A stretch of 64,000 bases of DNA from Azospirillum sp. B510. Its GTDB lineage: Bacteria > Pseudomonadota > Alphaproteobacteria > Azospirillales > Azospirillaceae. The DNA is taken from the NCBI RefSeq assembly GCF_000010725.1, contig NC_013854.1, forward strand, positions 959,001 through 1,023,000, in the 5' to 3' direction. Of the stretch, positions 30,322 through 40,157 are shown in pieces (position 1 is the first letter of the stretch; each line of letters begins with the position of its first letter). The notes beneath the pieces are model-generated. The model saw nothing but the letters and a program-made list of their open reading frames with translations, was not told the DNA's origin and made no database searches. The translations under genes and the position numbers were made by a program.

Positions 30322-31760
30322 CCATGACCCTGGACGCCGACATCGCCGTGGTGGGAGCCGGTCCGGCAGGGTGTGCGCTCGCCATCCGGCTGACCCAGTT
30401 GGGCTGGCGCGTGCTATTGCTGGAGCGCAGCGCTCTGCCCCGGCGGCAGTCCGGCCAATCGCTGACGCCGGGGGTGCGCCTGCAACTGGCGCAGCTTGGG
30501 CTGGACGGGTTGCTGCGGCAGTGCGGCGCCCGCCCGGCCCCCCGCTCACGGGTCCGCTGGCAGGGGGTGGAGGCGGAGGACCGAGTCATGGCGCAGGATC
30601 CGCCGCTGCTGATCGATCGTGGCCGCTTCGACGGGCTTCTGCGCGGGGCCGCCGCGGGGGTCGGTGTTCGGCTGCTGTGCCCCGCCGTTCTGATCGACCG
30701 CCACCCGACCCCCGAGGGCTGGATTCTGGCAATCGGCGACGCCGCGGGCGAACGGCGGGTCTCCGTCGCGACGCTGGTGGACGCGACCGGGCGGGCCGGT
30801 CTGCTGGCACGCGCGCGGACAGCCTGCGGACCGGCGACGCTGGCGCTGTACGCCGATTGGCGGGGGCCGGTTTTCCCCGACCTTCCCTGCATCGACACCG
30901 GGCCGGAGCATTGGGCCTGGGGCCTGCCGCGCGAGGATGGGTTGTTTTCCACCCTGGTCTTCGTCGATCCCGACGCGATGCCCCGGCGGGCGGGCTTGGA
31001 GGCCTTTCTACGCCGCCTGCTTGCGGCCTCGCCCCTGCTGGGGGATTTCGCGGCGGCGACGCCGGTCGGGCCGGTGCGGGCGGTGGACGCCACCGCCTAT
31101 CGCGCCGATGCGGTGAACGGCCCCGGCTGGATCGCCGTCGGCGACGCGGCGATGGCGCTGGACCCCCTGTCGTCCAGCGGCGTCCAGAAGGCGATCCGCA
31201 CTGCCCTGGCGGCGGCCATCGTCCTCAACACCCGCCTGCGCCGGCCCGAGGCGGCGGCATTGGCCGACCGTTTCTATGCCGACGACGTACGGGATGGGGC
31301 CGAGCAGCACCAGCGCTGGACCGATGGCTTTTTCGCCGCCGTCCGGCAATCGGTCGCCAGCCCCTCGGACGACGCTCCTTTCGGCCGCGGAACCTTCTGG
31401 CATCGCCGGTCCGGGAGGATGGCGGCCTTGGCGGCGGCCCCGCCCACCCCGCACTCGGCGGTGCTGTACCCAGACCAGCCGCTCACCCTGGCCCCGACAG
31501 CGCGGTTGGCGACGACCAGTTGCCTGGTCGGGGATTTCGTGGAGGAGCGCGTGGCCCTGCACCACCCCGCACTTGGCCGCCCCGTCGCCTGGCTGGCGGG
31601 GGTGGAACTGGCTCCGCTAATGTCGGCCCTGCCGGCTGTCACCAACCGACGCGCCCTGATCGCCGACTGGTCGATCACCCTCGGTCCGCAACGGGCGGCC
31701 AGTCTGGTCGGCTGGCTGACCGGACACGACATCCTCCAAGCGGCGTGTGCCGAACGGTAA
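30318..31760 (+). CDS. LodB/QhpG-like FAD-dependent oxidoreductase
   Basis: A 480-residue flavoprotein. The Rossmann motif is DADIAVVGAGPAGCALAIRL, the halogenase-like DG motif region is DATGRAG, and GDAAMALDPLSSSGVQKAI is the typical FAD-binding GD motif of LodB/tryptophan-halogenase-like proteins. LodB and QhpG oxidise the Trp precursor of the CTQ cofactor. Its presence supports a quinone cofactor in the LodA-like pair. Last gene of the operon (ATGA overlap). Confidence 0.85.
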   Translation: MTMTLDADIAVVGAGPAGCALAIRLTQLGWRVLLLERSALPRRQSGQSLTPGVRLQLAQLGLDGLLRQCGARPAPRSRVRWQGVEAEDRVMAQDPPLLIDRGRFDGLLRGAAAGVGVRLLCPAVLIDRHPTPEGWILAIGDAAGERRVSVATLVDATGRAGLLARARTACGPATLALYADWRGPVFPDLPCIDTGPEHWAWGLPREDGLFSTLVFVDPDAMPRRAGLEAFLRRLLAASPLLGDFAAATPVGPVRAVDATAYRADAVNGPGWIAVGDAAMALDPLSSSGVQKAIRTALAAAIVLNTRLRRPEAAALADRFYADDVRDGAEQHQRWTDGFFAAVRQSVASPSDDAPFGRGTFWHRRSGRMAALAAAPPTPHSAVLYPDQPLTLAPTARLATTSCLVGDFVEERVALHHPALGRPVAWLAGVELAPLMSALPAVTNRRALIADWSITLGPQRAASLVGWLTGHDILQAACAER

Positions 31761-31793
31761 GCGGCATGGGGTGACGCCATAGAACGGGCGAAA

Positions 31794-32909
31794 TTATACG
31801 GGCGGAGATATACACCACCCCGTGGGGCACGATCCCAGGAAGCCGTAGGCAGCGATGCAGAAGGTGGCATGGTGGTGGAAGCCCCGCCAGCCGCGGCCCT
31901 CGTAATGGCCCAACCCGAATTCCTGCTTGAGTTCCAGGTAATCGCGCTCGATCCGCCAGCGTCCCTTGGCGGTGCCGACCAGATCATCCAGCGACGTGGT
32001 GTCCGGCAGGGTCGACAGCCAATACTTGGTCGGCTCGTCTTCGTCCTCGGGCCACTCGACCAGCAGCCATTCGGCCGGCCGGAGTTCGGCGCGTTCATTG
32101 TCGCGGTGGGCGGGATGGACCCGGACGGCGGCAAAGCGGGAGGTGAGCGGCGCGTTCGTGCCTTCGCGCCAGGTGACGGTGGGCCAGGCCGCCGGCGCCA
32201 ATCCCTGGGCCAGGGCCTTCGCCGCGACCGGTTCGTGCCCCGGCCCCCGGCGCAGCAGCTTCGGCGGCCGCCCTGTGCCACTCCAGGGTTTCGGCGGCAA
32301 CGGAGTCACGCCCGGCGGCCAGAGGCTGGTCGATGACTGGATGCCGGCAACATAGATCAGCCCCAGTGCGCCGATGCCCGCGCGCAGGTCGGTGTCGGTG
32401 CCGTAGCCGGCGTCCATCAGCACCACGCCCGGCGGCAGTCCGGCCGCCACCGCCGCGCGGATTTGGTCGAGCGCGATGGCCGGCTTGGTTTGGAAGGCGA
32501 CAGCATCCGGAATGCCCGCCTTGGCGCGCCGGATCGGATCATTGGCCCAGGTCTCAGGCAGATAAAGCCGGCAGGCAATGGGCAGGCTGGCATGATCGTT
32601 GGCCAGCGACAGCGATACGGCGACTTGGCAGTTGTCCTGCTTACCGATCTGGCCGCAGTACTGGCGTGCCACGCCGACCGAGTGGCGGCCCTTCTTGGGC
32701 ATTCCGGTGTCGTCGATGATCCAGAACCGGAGCGGGCCGCCCTCAAGCAGGGCGGGAAGAACCAGATCGCGGACCGCGTCCAGAACGGCACGATCGTCCC
32801 AGGCGGCCTTGGCGACGAAATGATGCAAGGATTGGTGGGCGGCGCCGACCCGGCCCGGGTCTACCCGCGCCGCCATCGGTTCGACGCTCTTGCGTTCGCC
32901 CGGCAGCAT
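31794..32909 (-). pseudogene. Truncated IS701-like transposase
   Basis: This reads as an IS701/DDE transposase: WIIDDTGMPKKGRHSVGVAR (first Asp), VVLMDAGYGTDTDLRAGIGA and KGRWRIERDYLELKQEFGLG (final Glu). Homologous sequence FAAYVERLTVALGHADRA continues upstream of the ATG at 32,909 to near 32,998 without a start codon. The C-terminus drifts into non-transposase residues (GSCPTGWCISPPV). Both ends therefore seem truncated and no terminal repeats were found. It closes the accessory LodA region. Confidence 0.7.
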
Positions 32910-33114
32910 CAGGCCGGTGCAATAGGCCCGAAACGGTGCCGCGCGGTCGGCGTGGCCGAGCGCTACCGTGAGGCGCTCGACATACGCTGCGAACCGTGAT
33001 TTTAATACAACTTAAGGTATATAATGGGATCCATACTGCCGCCTTGAGCGAAGTGTGAATCCTCTCGCGACAACAGGCCCTTACCACATTCCACATTTTA
33101 TGATATTACGTAAA

Positions 33115-33555
33115 CTATTGACCGTGGTGGTCATGTCCGCCGTCTGCTTCCCCGTCGCGCATCGGGATCACGACCGCGCGGCCATGCCGCACACCGCGTT
33201 CGGCGATCACCCGTTCGGCCATGCGGCGCACAGCCGCTTCGTCTCCCTTAAGCACCGCCACTTCCATGCAGCTTCCATGGTCCAGGTGGACATGAAGCGT
33301 GGTCAGCGTCAGTTCATGATGCTCATGGAAGGTGGTGGTCAGCCGCTTCGACAGTTCGCGTGCCGCATGGTCGTAGACATACACCAGCGCGGCCACGCAG
33401 GCGCCCGTCTCCCCCTCCGCCGAGGCGGCCTCCGCCAGTCCGCTGCGGGCGAGGTCGCGGATTGCCTCCGACCGCCCCTGATAGCCGCGCCGTTCGACCA
33501 GCCGGTCGATGCCTGCCAGCAGATCGTCGTCCAATGTGACCGTAACCCGTTGCAT
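33115..33555 (-). CDS. nikR: Nickel-responsive regulator NikR
   Basis: A 146-residue protein with an N-terminal ribbon-helix-helix (QRVTVTLDDDLLAGIDRLVE) and a C-terminal ACT-like nickel domain (HEHHELTLTTLHVHLDHGSC) that contains the His/His/Cys ligand set. The tail (GGHDHHGQ) is His-rich. The ATG at 33,555 starts the conserved domain. It is divergent from nikA across a perfect NikR box and represses the nik operon when Ni is bound. Confidence 0.9.
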   Translation of the reverse strand: MQRVTVTLDDDLLAGIDRLVERRGYQGRSEAIRDLARSGLAEAASAEGETGACVAALVYVYDHAARELSKRLTTTFHEHHELTLTTLHVHLDHGSCMEVAVLKGDEAAVRRMAERVIAERGVRHGRAVVIPMRDGEADGGHDHHGQ

Positions 33556-33600
33556 GTCGTCTCCCCGTACCGGCCGGGACAAGATGCCGCTGCGATGGGA

Positions 33601-33628
33601 GTATGATGAATCTTGGTAGACATCATAC
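33601..33628. promoter_or_regulatory. NikR operator
   Basis: GTATGA (33,601-33,606), 16 bases, TCATAC (33,623-33,628): exactly the GTATGA-N16-TCATAC arrangement known for Escherichia coli NikR. It sits 45 bp before nikR and 140 bp before nikA, so it can control both. Confidence 0.9.
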
Positions 33629-33768
33629 TATGCCAGCCGTATCGTCCCTGCCGTGACCATAGGACCGGACGCTTCCATCGTCCATCCGCAACCGGCGGGT
33701 GGGCGAGGACGCATCATGCCACGAACGTGGCCGGGTACCGTGGCGGGCAGAACGGACGGGGTGATGTG

Positions 33769-35349
33769 ATGGCGCAATGGCGGCAGAGACTAGCCGCGAC
33801 GGTGACGGCCAGCTTTTTTCTGGCGGCGGCGATGGCCGGTGGACAAGCGGCGGCGGCCAGTTCGCAAGGCACGCTGACCTACTCCTGGAGCGCCAATGTC
33901 GGGCCGCTTGACCCACACCGTTATTCGCCCAACCAGATGTTCGCGCAGGCCATGGTCTACGAGCCGCTGGTGCACTACCGCGAGGGCGGCACTATCGAGC
34001 CGTGGCTGGCCACCGCCTGGACGATCTCGCCGGACGGCCGCACCTACGACTTCACCCTGCGCGAGGGCGTTGTCTTCTCCGACGGCACGCCGTTCGACCC
34101 GGCGGCGGTCAAGGCGAACTTCGACGCGGTCCTGTCGGAGCGGTCCAGGCATGACTGGCTGGAACTGATCGGGCAAATCCAATCGGTCGAGGTGCTGGAC
34201 AGCCGAAGGATCCGTCTGGGCCTGAAGGACCCCTATTATCCGACGTTGCTGGAGCTGGCGCTGATCCGCCCGGTGCGCTTCGCCGCTCCGTCGGTGATCA
34301 CCGCCGACGGCGTCCGCTCCCCGGTCGGCACCGGCCCCTGGATGCTGACCGAGACGAAGAAGGGCGAATACGACATCTTCACCCGCAATCCGTCCTACTG
34401 GGGGCCGAAGCCGGCCTATGAGCGCATCGTCGTCAAGGTCATTCCCGATCCGACATCCCGCGCCGTCGCCTTCGAAACCGGCGAGATCGACCTGATCTAT
34501 GGCGGCACCGGGCAGATTTCGGCCGACAGCTTCACCCGCTTCAAGGCCCGCGGCACCGGCCGGACCGCGGTGTCGGCGCCGCTGGCCACCCGGACGATGG
34601 CGATCAACAGCGGCCGTGCCCCGACCAGCGACGTGGCGGTGCGCCGTGCCATCAACCACGCGGTGAACAAGGACGCCATCGTCGCAAAGCTGCTCTACGG
34701 GCTGGAACCACGGGCCGACACGCTGTTCGCCGCGAACTTCCCCTACACCGACCTCGGCCTTGCACCCTACGCCTTCGATCCGGCACGGGCCGCCAAGCTG
34801 CTCGACGAGGCCGGATGGACACTGCCGGCCGGTGGAACCGTGCGCAGGCGCGACGGCCAGCCGCTGCGGGTGGAATTGTGCTTCATCGGCAACGATGCGC
34901 GGGAGAAGGCGCTCGCGGAAGCGATCCAGGCCAACCTGAAGGCGGTCGGCTTCGACGCCGTTCTGGTCGGCGAGGAGGAGAATGCCATCGAGGCCCGGCA
35001 GAAGGACGGCCGCTTCGGCCTGATCTTCGGTGATACCTGGGGAGCCCCTTACGATCCGCATTCCTTCGTGAGCTCGATGCGGGTGCCGGCCCATGCCGAT
35101 TACCAGGCGCAGCGCGGCCTGCCGATGAAGGCGGAGATCGACGCCAAGATCGGCGCCGTCTTGGTGACGACGGACGAGACGGCACGGCAGGCGCTCTACC
35201 GCGACATCCTGACCACCCTGCACGAGCAGGCGGTCTATCTGCCGCTGTCCTACCTGACCGCGATGTCGGTCAGCCGCGGTGTGGACGGGGTGGGCTTCGG
35301 TGCCAGCGTCTACGAGATTCCGTTCGGCGCCATGCGTCCGGCACCGTGA
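33769..35349 (+). CDS. nikA: Nickel ABC transporter substrate-binding protein
   Basis: A 526-residue periplasmic binding protein (SBP family 5). It has an N-terminal signal peptide ending near GGQAAAASS, then [20 protein letters not shown], the family [17 protein letters not shown] block and a [14 protein letters not shown] segment. It should bind Ni(II) or a Ni chelate and deliver it to NikBC. The ATG at 33,769 gives the signal peptide. It heads the nikABCDE operon behind the NikR box. Confidence 0.88.
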   Translation: MAQWRQRLAATVTASFFLAAAMAGGQAAAASSQGTLTYSWSANVGPLDPHRYSPNQMFAQAMVYEPLVHYREGGTIEPWLATAWTISPDGRTYDFTLREGVVFSDGTPFDPAAVKANFDAVLSERSRHDWLELIGQIQSVEVLDSRRIRLGLKDPYYPTLLELALIRPVRFAAPSVITADGVRSPVGTGPWMLTETKKGEYDIFTRNPSYWGPKPAYERIVVKVIPDPTSRAVAFETGEIDLIYGGTGQISADSFTRFKARGTGRTAVSAPLATRTMAINSGRAPTSDVAVRRAINHAVNKDAIVAKLLYGLEPRADTLFAANFPYTDLGLAPYAFDPARAAKLLDEAGWTLPAGGTVRRRDGQPLRVELCFIGNDAREKALAEAIQANLKAVGFDAVLVGEEENAIEARQKDGRFGLIFGDTWGAPYDPHSFVSSMRVPAHADYQAQRGLPMKAEIDAKIGAVLVTTDETARQALYRDILTTLHEQAVYLPLSYLTAMSVSRGVDGVGFGASVYEIPFGAMRPAP

Positions 35350-35365
35350 CGCGGGGGAGCGGAGG

Positions 35366-36310
35366 ATGTTGCGCTTCATCGTCGGCCGTCTGCTGACCTT
35401 GCCGCCGCTGCTGCTGGCGGTGTCGGTCGGCGTGTTCCTGCTGCTGCGGCTGGGGCGCGGCGATCCGGCGCTGGATTACCTGCGCCTGTCCAACATCCCG
35501 CCGACCGATGCCGCCGTCACGGCGGCGCACCAGCTGCTCGGGCTGGACCGTCCGCTGGCGGAGCAATACCTGTCCTGGCTGTGGCAGGCGCTGCATCTCG
35601 ATTTCGGGCTGTCCTACGTCACCCGCCGGCCGGTGCTGGACGATTTGCTCTATTACCTGCCGGCCACCTTGCAGCTGGGGGCCGCCGCACTGGTCGTCAC
35701 GCTGGCGGTCAGCCTGCCGCTCGGCATCTGGGCGGCGCGGCACCGCGACCGTCTGCCCGACCATCTGGTGCGGGCGCTCGCCTTCGCCGGCGTGTCGATC
35801 CCGAATTTCTGGCTCGGCTTCCTGCTGGTTCTGCTGTTCTCGGTGACGCTGAACTGGCTGCCGCCGCTCGGCCGCGGCGGCTTGAACCACTTGGTGATGC
35901 CGGTCGCCGCCGTCGCCTTGATGTCGCTATGCATCAACGCCCGGCTGCTGCGCACCAGCATGCTGGAGACGGCGGGGCAGCGCCATGTCCTTTATGCCCG
36001 GCTGCGCGGCCTGCCCGAGCGGCGGGTCGTCCAGAACCATATCCTGCGCAACGCCCTGCTGCCCATCGTCACCGCCACCGGGATGCACATCGGCGAGCTG
36101 CTGGGCGGCACGCTGGTGATCGAGAACATCTTCGGCTGGCCGGGGGTCGGGCGCTATGCCGTCTCCGCCATCTACAACCGGGACTATCCGGTGCTGCAGT
36201 GCTTCACCCTGCTGATGACGGTGATCTTCGTGCTGTGCAATCTGGCTGTCGACGTGCTGTATGCGTGGCTCGATCCGCGCATCCGGCCGGCGCGGGAGGT
36301 CGGACGATGA
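35366..36310 (+). CDS. nikB: Nickel ABC transporter permease
   Basis: A 314-residue inner-membrane permease. TM1 is [20 protein letters not shown]; several more TM segments follow, with the EAA-type loop [20 protein letters not shown] and the closing [20 protein letters not shown] block typical of DppB/NikB. GGAGCGGAGG precedes the ATG. It pairs with NikC to form the channel and overlaps nikC by ATGA. Confidence 0.88.
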   Translation: MLRFIVGRLLTLPPLLLAVSVGVFLLLRLGRGDPALDYLRLSNIPPTDAAVTAAHQLLGLDRPLAEQYLSWLWQALHLDFGLSYVTRRPVLDDLLYYLPATLQLGAAALVVTLAVSLPLGIWAARHRDRLPDHLVRALAFAGVSIPNFWLGFLLVLLFSVTLNWLPPLGRGGLNHLVMPVAAVALMSLCINARLLRTSMLETAGQRHVLYARLRGLPERRVVQNHILRNALLPIVTATGMHIGELLGGTLVIENIFGWPGVGRYAVSAIYNRDYPVLQCFTLLMTVIFVLCNLAVDVLYAWLDPRIRPAREVGR

Positions 36311-37170
36311 GCGTGCTTGTCCGGGACGACGGGCTGTGCGGTGACCGCCGCCGGCTCCGGCCGCGGCGCACGACACTGGCCGGGCTGGGCCTGCTCGGCG
36401 TCATCGCCCTGGCCGCCCTGGCCGCTCCCCTGCTTCCCTGGGATCCGGAGGCGGTCGATCTGATGGCGCGGCTGGAGGGGCCGAGCGCCGCCCATTGGCT
36501 CGGCACCGATCATCTCGGACGCGACCTGCTGGCCCGGCTGCTGCACGGCGCCTCGGTGTCGCTGGGGGCGGTCTCCGTCATCGTCGCCCTGATCCTGGCC
36601 TTGGGCATCGGCATCGGCGGGCTGTCGGGCTTCCTCGGCGGACGGACGGACCGGATCGTCATGCGGGTCTGCGACGGCTTCCTGACCGTGCCGACCTTCG
36701 TGCTGGCCATGTTCATGGTCGGCGTGCTCGGCACCGGCCTGACCAACGTGGTGCTGGCCATCGCCCTGTCCCACTGGGCCTGGTACGCCCGCATCGTCCG
36801 CGGCATGGTGCTGTCGCTGCGCGAGCGCGACTTCGTCGCCGCCGCCATCGTCTCCGGCGCGTCGCGGCCGCGCGTCTTCGCGGAGCATGTCCTGCCGGGG
36901 GTGCTGGTGCAACTGGTGGTGCTGGCGACGCTCGACATCGGGCACATGATCCTGCATGTCGCCGGCCTGTCCTTCCTCGGGCTGGGGGTGACGCCGCCGA
37001 CGCCGGAATGGGGGGTGATGATCAGCGATGCGCGCGAATTCATCTGGACCCAGCCGATGCTGATGCTGTGGCCGGGGCTGATGATCCTGCTGACGGTGAT
37101 GGGCTTCAACCTGCTGGGCGACGCCCTGCGCGACCGGCTCGACCCGACGCTGGCGGGAGAGGATCATTGA
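36307..37170 (+). CDS. nikC: Nickel ABC transporter permease
   Basis: A 287-residue permease of the DppC/NikC type. It has [20 protein letters not shown] near the N-terminus, the [23 protein letters not shown] loop, and the C-terminal [20 protein letters not shown] block. Six TM segments are visible. Coupled to nikB and nikD. Confidence 0.88.
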   Translation: MSVLVRDDGLCGDRRRLRPRRTTLAGLGLLGVIALAALAAPLLPWDPEAVDLMARLEGPSAAHWLGTDHLGRDLLARLLHGASVSLGAVSVIVALILALGIGIGGLSGFLGGRTDRIVMRVCDGFLTVPTFVLAMFMVGVLGTGLTNVVLAIALSHWAWYARIVRGMVLSLRERDFVAAAIVSGASRPRVFAEHVLPGVLVQLVVLATLDIGHMILHVAGLSFLGLGVTPPTPEWGVMISDAREFIWTQPMLMLWPGLMILLTVMGFNLLGDALRDRLDPTLAGEDH

Positions 37171-37949
37171 CCGCGCACCGTCTGAGCGTGGAGGGGCTGC
37201 GGCTCTCCGCCCGCCGTGACGGCCGTCCGGTGGAGCTGGTGCGCGGCATCGATCTGGCGGTCGAACGCGGGCGCGTCACCGCTCTGGTCGGCGCCAGCGG
37301 GTCGGGCAAATCCCTGACCTGCCTGGGATTGCAGGAGCTGACGCCGCCTGGGGTGGAACGGCTCGGGGGCCGTGTCCGTCTCGACGGCGAGGCGGTCGAA
37401 CCGGCGACGCTGCCCGGCCGGACGGTGGCGACGGTGATGCAGAACCCGCGCAGCGCGTTCAATCCGGTTCTCACCATGCGCGCCCATGCCCGCGAAACGC
37501 TGGCGGTGCGCGGCGGCGCCGGCGTGCTGGACCGGCTGCTGCCCGAGGTCTTGGCCGAGGTCGGCCTGCCGGAGCCTGACCGCATCGCCCGTCTCTACCC
37601 GTTCGAGATGAGCGGCGGCATGCTTCAGCGCATGATGATCGCCCTGGCTTTGCTGGCCGGGGCGCCCTTCCTGCTGGCCGACGAGCCGACCACCGACCTC
37701 GACCTGCTGGTCCAGGCCCACATCCTGTCCCTGATCGAGCGGCTGGTCGCCACGCGGGGGCTGGGAGTGCTGATCGTCACCCATGACATGGGGGTGGTCG
37801 CCCGGCTGGCCGACGAGGTGGCGGTGATGGAAGACGGCCGCATCGTCGAGACGGCTCCGGTCGCCTCGCTGTTCGCGGCACCGCGTTCCGAGGCCGCCCG
37901 CGCCCTGCTCGATGCCCACCGGGCGCTCTATCCGGAGGAATTCGCGTGA
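37167..37949 (+). CDS. nikD: Nickel ABC transporter ATPase
   Basis: A 260-residue ABC ATPase with a TTG start (TTGA overlap with nikC). Walker A is VGASGSGKS, the Q-loop is in VMQNPRSAFNPVLTM, the signature is MSGGMLQRMM, Walker B is LLADEPTTDLD, and the H-loop is IVTHDMG. Together with NikE it powers import. Confidence 0.85.
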   Translation: MTAHRLSVEGLRLSARRDGRPVELVRGIDLAVERGRVTALVGASGSGKSLTCLGLQELTPPGVERLGGRVRLDGEAVEPATLPGRTVATVMQNPRSAFNPVLTMRAHARETLAVRGGAGVLDRLLPEVLAEVGLPEPDRIARLYPFEMSGGMLQRMMIALALLAGAPFLLADEPTTDLDLLVQAHILSLIERLVATRGLGVLIVTHDMGVVARLADEVAVMEDGRIVETAPVASLFAAPRSEAARALLDAHRALYPEEFA

Positions 37950-38773
37950 CGATCCTGCTGGCCGCCGAGGCGGTGGAGAAGCGGTATGGCGGGCAAGGCG
38001 TCTTCGCTACGGGGGCGTCGAAGACGGTGCTGCGCGGCGTCAGCCTGTCGGTGAGGGAAGGGGAGAGCGTGGCGCTGCTTGGCACCAGCGGATCGGGCAA
38101 GAGCACGCTGGCCCGGCTGATGCTTGGCCTCGAACGGCCGGATGGCGGCACGGTGCGCTGTCTCGGCCGGCCAATCGAGGCATTGGACACCTCCGGCCGC
38201 CGGACCTTCCGGCGGACGGTGCAGGCGGTGTTCCAGGATCCGCTGGGCGCGGTCAATCCGCGCCATCGGATCGGCCGGATCATCGCCGAACCGCTGCGTC
38301 ACCTGACCGGCCTCGACGCGCGGGAACGCGCCGCCCGTGTGGCGGAGCTGTTGCGGCTGGTCGGACTGGCGCCGGAGGACGCCGATCGGCTGCCCGGGAG
38401 CATGAGCGGCGGCCAGGTTCAGCGCGTCTGCATCGCCCGCGCGCTCGCGCCGGAACCCCGGCTGATCCTGCTGGACGAGGCGGTGTCGAATCTCGATCTC
38501 GTGCTGCAACTCCAGATCCTGGATCTACTGGCCGAACTGCGCGAAAGGCTGGGTACCGCCTTCCTGTTCATCACCCACGATGTCCGGCTGGTCCGCCGCT
38601 TCTGTCACCGGGTGGCGGTGCTGCATGACGGCGGACTGGTGGAGGATCGGCCGGTCGGCCCCTCTATCGCCTTCGACCATCCGGCGGCGCGGGCGCTCCT
38701 GGACGCCATGTTGCCTGCGGCTCCTTCACCGGCGTTGCGGAACCGGTCAGCGGAGTCACGGACCGCCCCCTGA
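37946..38773 (+). CDS. nikE: Nickel ABC transporter ATPase
   Basis: A 275-residue ABC ATPase with a GTG start overlapping nikD. Walker A is LGTSGSGKST, the signature is MSGGQVQRV, Walker B is LILLDEAVSNLD and the H-loop is FITHDVR. It is the last gene of the operon; an insertion sequence begins 38 bp after its stop. Confidence 0.85.
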   Translation: MTILLAAEAVEKRYGGQGVFATGASKTVLRGVSLSVREGESVALLGTSGSGKSTLARLMLGLERPDGGTVRCLGRPIEALDTSGRRTFRRTVQAVFQDPLGAVNPRHRIGRIIAEPLRHLTGLDARERAARVAELLRLVGLAPEDADRLPGSMSGGQVQRVCIARALAPEPRLILLDEAVSNLDLVLQLQILDLLAELRERLGTAFLFITHDVRLVRRFCHRVAVLHDGGLVEDRPVGPSIAFDHPAARALLDAMLPAAPSPALRNRSAESRTAP

Positions 38774-38810
38774 CCGGGACTTCCGCGGCATCGCGAAGAC
38801 CGGAACGGCT

Positions 38811-40145
38811 CCAGGGCTCCGAATCCGTGTTAACGGATATTAACGTCGAGGATAGCGTTGAGGTAATCGGTGTCCCAGCCTGCCAGCTTCCTGCGGAGCT
38901 TGATGCTGGTGGGTCTGGGAGTGGCGGCCGGCTTTTTGGTGGCGCGCCGTAATCCGGAGCGCGGCCGGGCGGGTTCGGCGGCCTTGCGGACGAGGTTGAT
39001 GGCGAAGTGGCGGACGACGGCCATGTTCAGGGCGCCGTGGCCTTTGCGCAAGCGGGACTGGTCCTCGTTGAAGACGACGTCGAGCAGCCAGTGCAGTTGG
39101 TTCTCGATGCGCCAATGGCCGCGCACGGCCTCGGCCGCCGCCTGGGCGGCGAGCGGGGCGGAGGTGATGTAATAGCGCGTGTCGGTGCGGCAACGATCCT
39201 TCAGCTCGGTCTTGCTGACCACCCGAACGATGGCGGCGACGGCGGGCAGGCGGACTTCGCCGGGAAAACGCCGCGCGCCGCTCAACCAATCGACCTGGCG
39301 CGCGACCGTGACCGCGCGCTGCTCGATCCGGCCATGGCCCTTGTCGATATCGGCGGCGTGATCGAGCGTCTCCGGCGGTGCGCTGGTGAAGAAACTCTCG
39401 ATCTCGTCGCGCAGGGTGGGCTGGTTGGCTTTGACCGCCAGCAGATAGTCGGCCCCGGCGTCGCGAACGGCCTGGGCGATGGTGGCGTTGCAGGCGATGG
39501 CGTCGATGGTGACGATCGCGCCCTTGAGCCCGCCCTCGGTCGCCAGGCGCTCCAGCAGAACCGGAATGGCCGCCAGTTCGCTGGCTTTGTCCTCGACGGC
39601 CTCCTGGCCGAGGACCAGACGGCTGGTGGTGGCGAAGGCCGAGACCAAGTGCAAAGGGGCCTGCCCAAGGCTGCGGTCATGGCTGCGTCGCGAGGTCTTG
39701 CCGTCGATGGCGACCAGTTCCGGCCGGTCGGGCCACGCCTCGCGCACCCAGGACAGGAAGCAGTCCTGGAACAGGCCGGGAGGGATCCGGTTCATGAACA
39801 CGGTCAGCCAGCGTCCGCTCGGCACCCCATGGTGATAGGGCTGGAAGCGCCGCAGAAAGTCGAGCCGCGCTTCACCCCAGGCGGCGATCGCCTCGTAATC
39901 CTCGCAATCCGCGATCGTCCCGCACACCGCCAGAAGCAGGATCTCCGGTAACGGATAGGCGACCCGCCAGGGAGCACGCGGGTCGTCGATCCGCGAAAAA
40001 TGTTCCAGCAGCGCCTTCAGCCGCGATTTCTCACCAAAGCCGGCTTCGATCGAACTCATGGGAGGACCTTCCAAGACGAGAGCCTCCACCGAATCAGAAA
40101 CTTCCCAATTCGTAAACCGCTGTTAACCCGACTTCGGAGCCCTGG
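38811..40145. mobile_element. ISAs1-type insertion sequence, intact ends
   Basis: The terminal inverted repeats start CCAGGGCTCCGAA at 38,811 and end TTCGGAGCCCTGG at 40,145, with further imperfect match inward (GTTAAC on both sides). It contains one transposase gene. The flanks (CGGAACGGCT and GTCGGCACCC) do not match, so no target duplication is visible. Confidence 0.85.
38830..40059 (-). CDS. ISAs1 family transposase
   Basis: A 409-residue transposase with the DUF4338-like N-terminus (FSRIDDPRAPWRVAYPLPEI; LLLAVCGTIADCEDYEAIAA), ELVAIDGKTSRRSHD (first Asp), IVTIDAIACNATIAQAVRDA (second Asp) and VRGHWRIENQLHWLLDVVF (the Glu). The ATG at 40,059 is used. It appears full-length and therefore potentially active. 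Confidence 0.88.
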   Translation of the reverse strand: MSSIEAGFGEKSRLKALLEHFSRIDDPRAPWRVAYPLPEILLLAVCGTIADCEDYEAIAAWGEARLDFLRRFQPYHHGVPSGRWLTVFMNRIPPGLFQDCFLSWVREAWPDRPELVAIDGKTSRRSHDRSLGQAPLHLVSAFATTSRLVLGQEAVEDKASELAAIPVLLERLATEGGLKGAIVTIDAIACNATIAQAVRDAGADYLLAVKANQPTLRDEIESFFTSAPPETLDHAADIDKGHGRIEQRAVTVARQVDWLSGARRFPGEVRLPAVAAIVRVVSKTELKDRCRTDTRYYITSAPLAAQAAAEAVRGHWRIENQLHWLLDVVFNEDQSRLRKGHGALNMAVVRHFAINLVRKAAEPARPRSGLRRATKKPAATPRPTSIKLRRKLAGWDTDYLNAILDVNIR

Positions 40146-40157
40146 GTCGGCACCCGG

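Noticed and set aside
31794-40145. nik operon as a composite transposon
   Set aside because: The two flanking IS sequences belong to different families and the left one is truncated.
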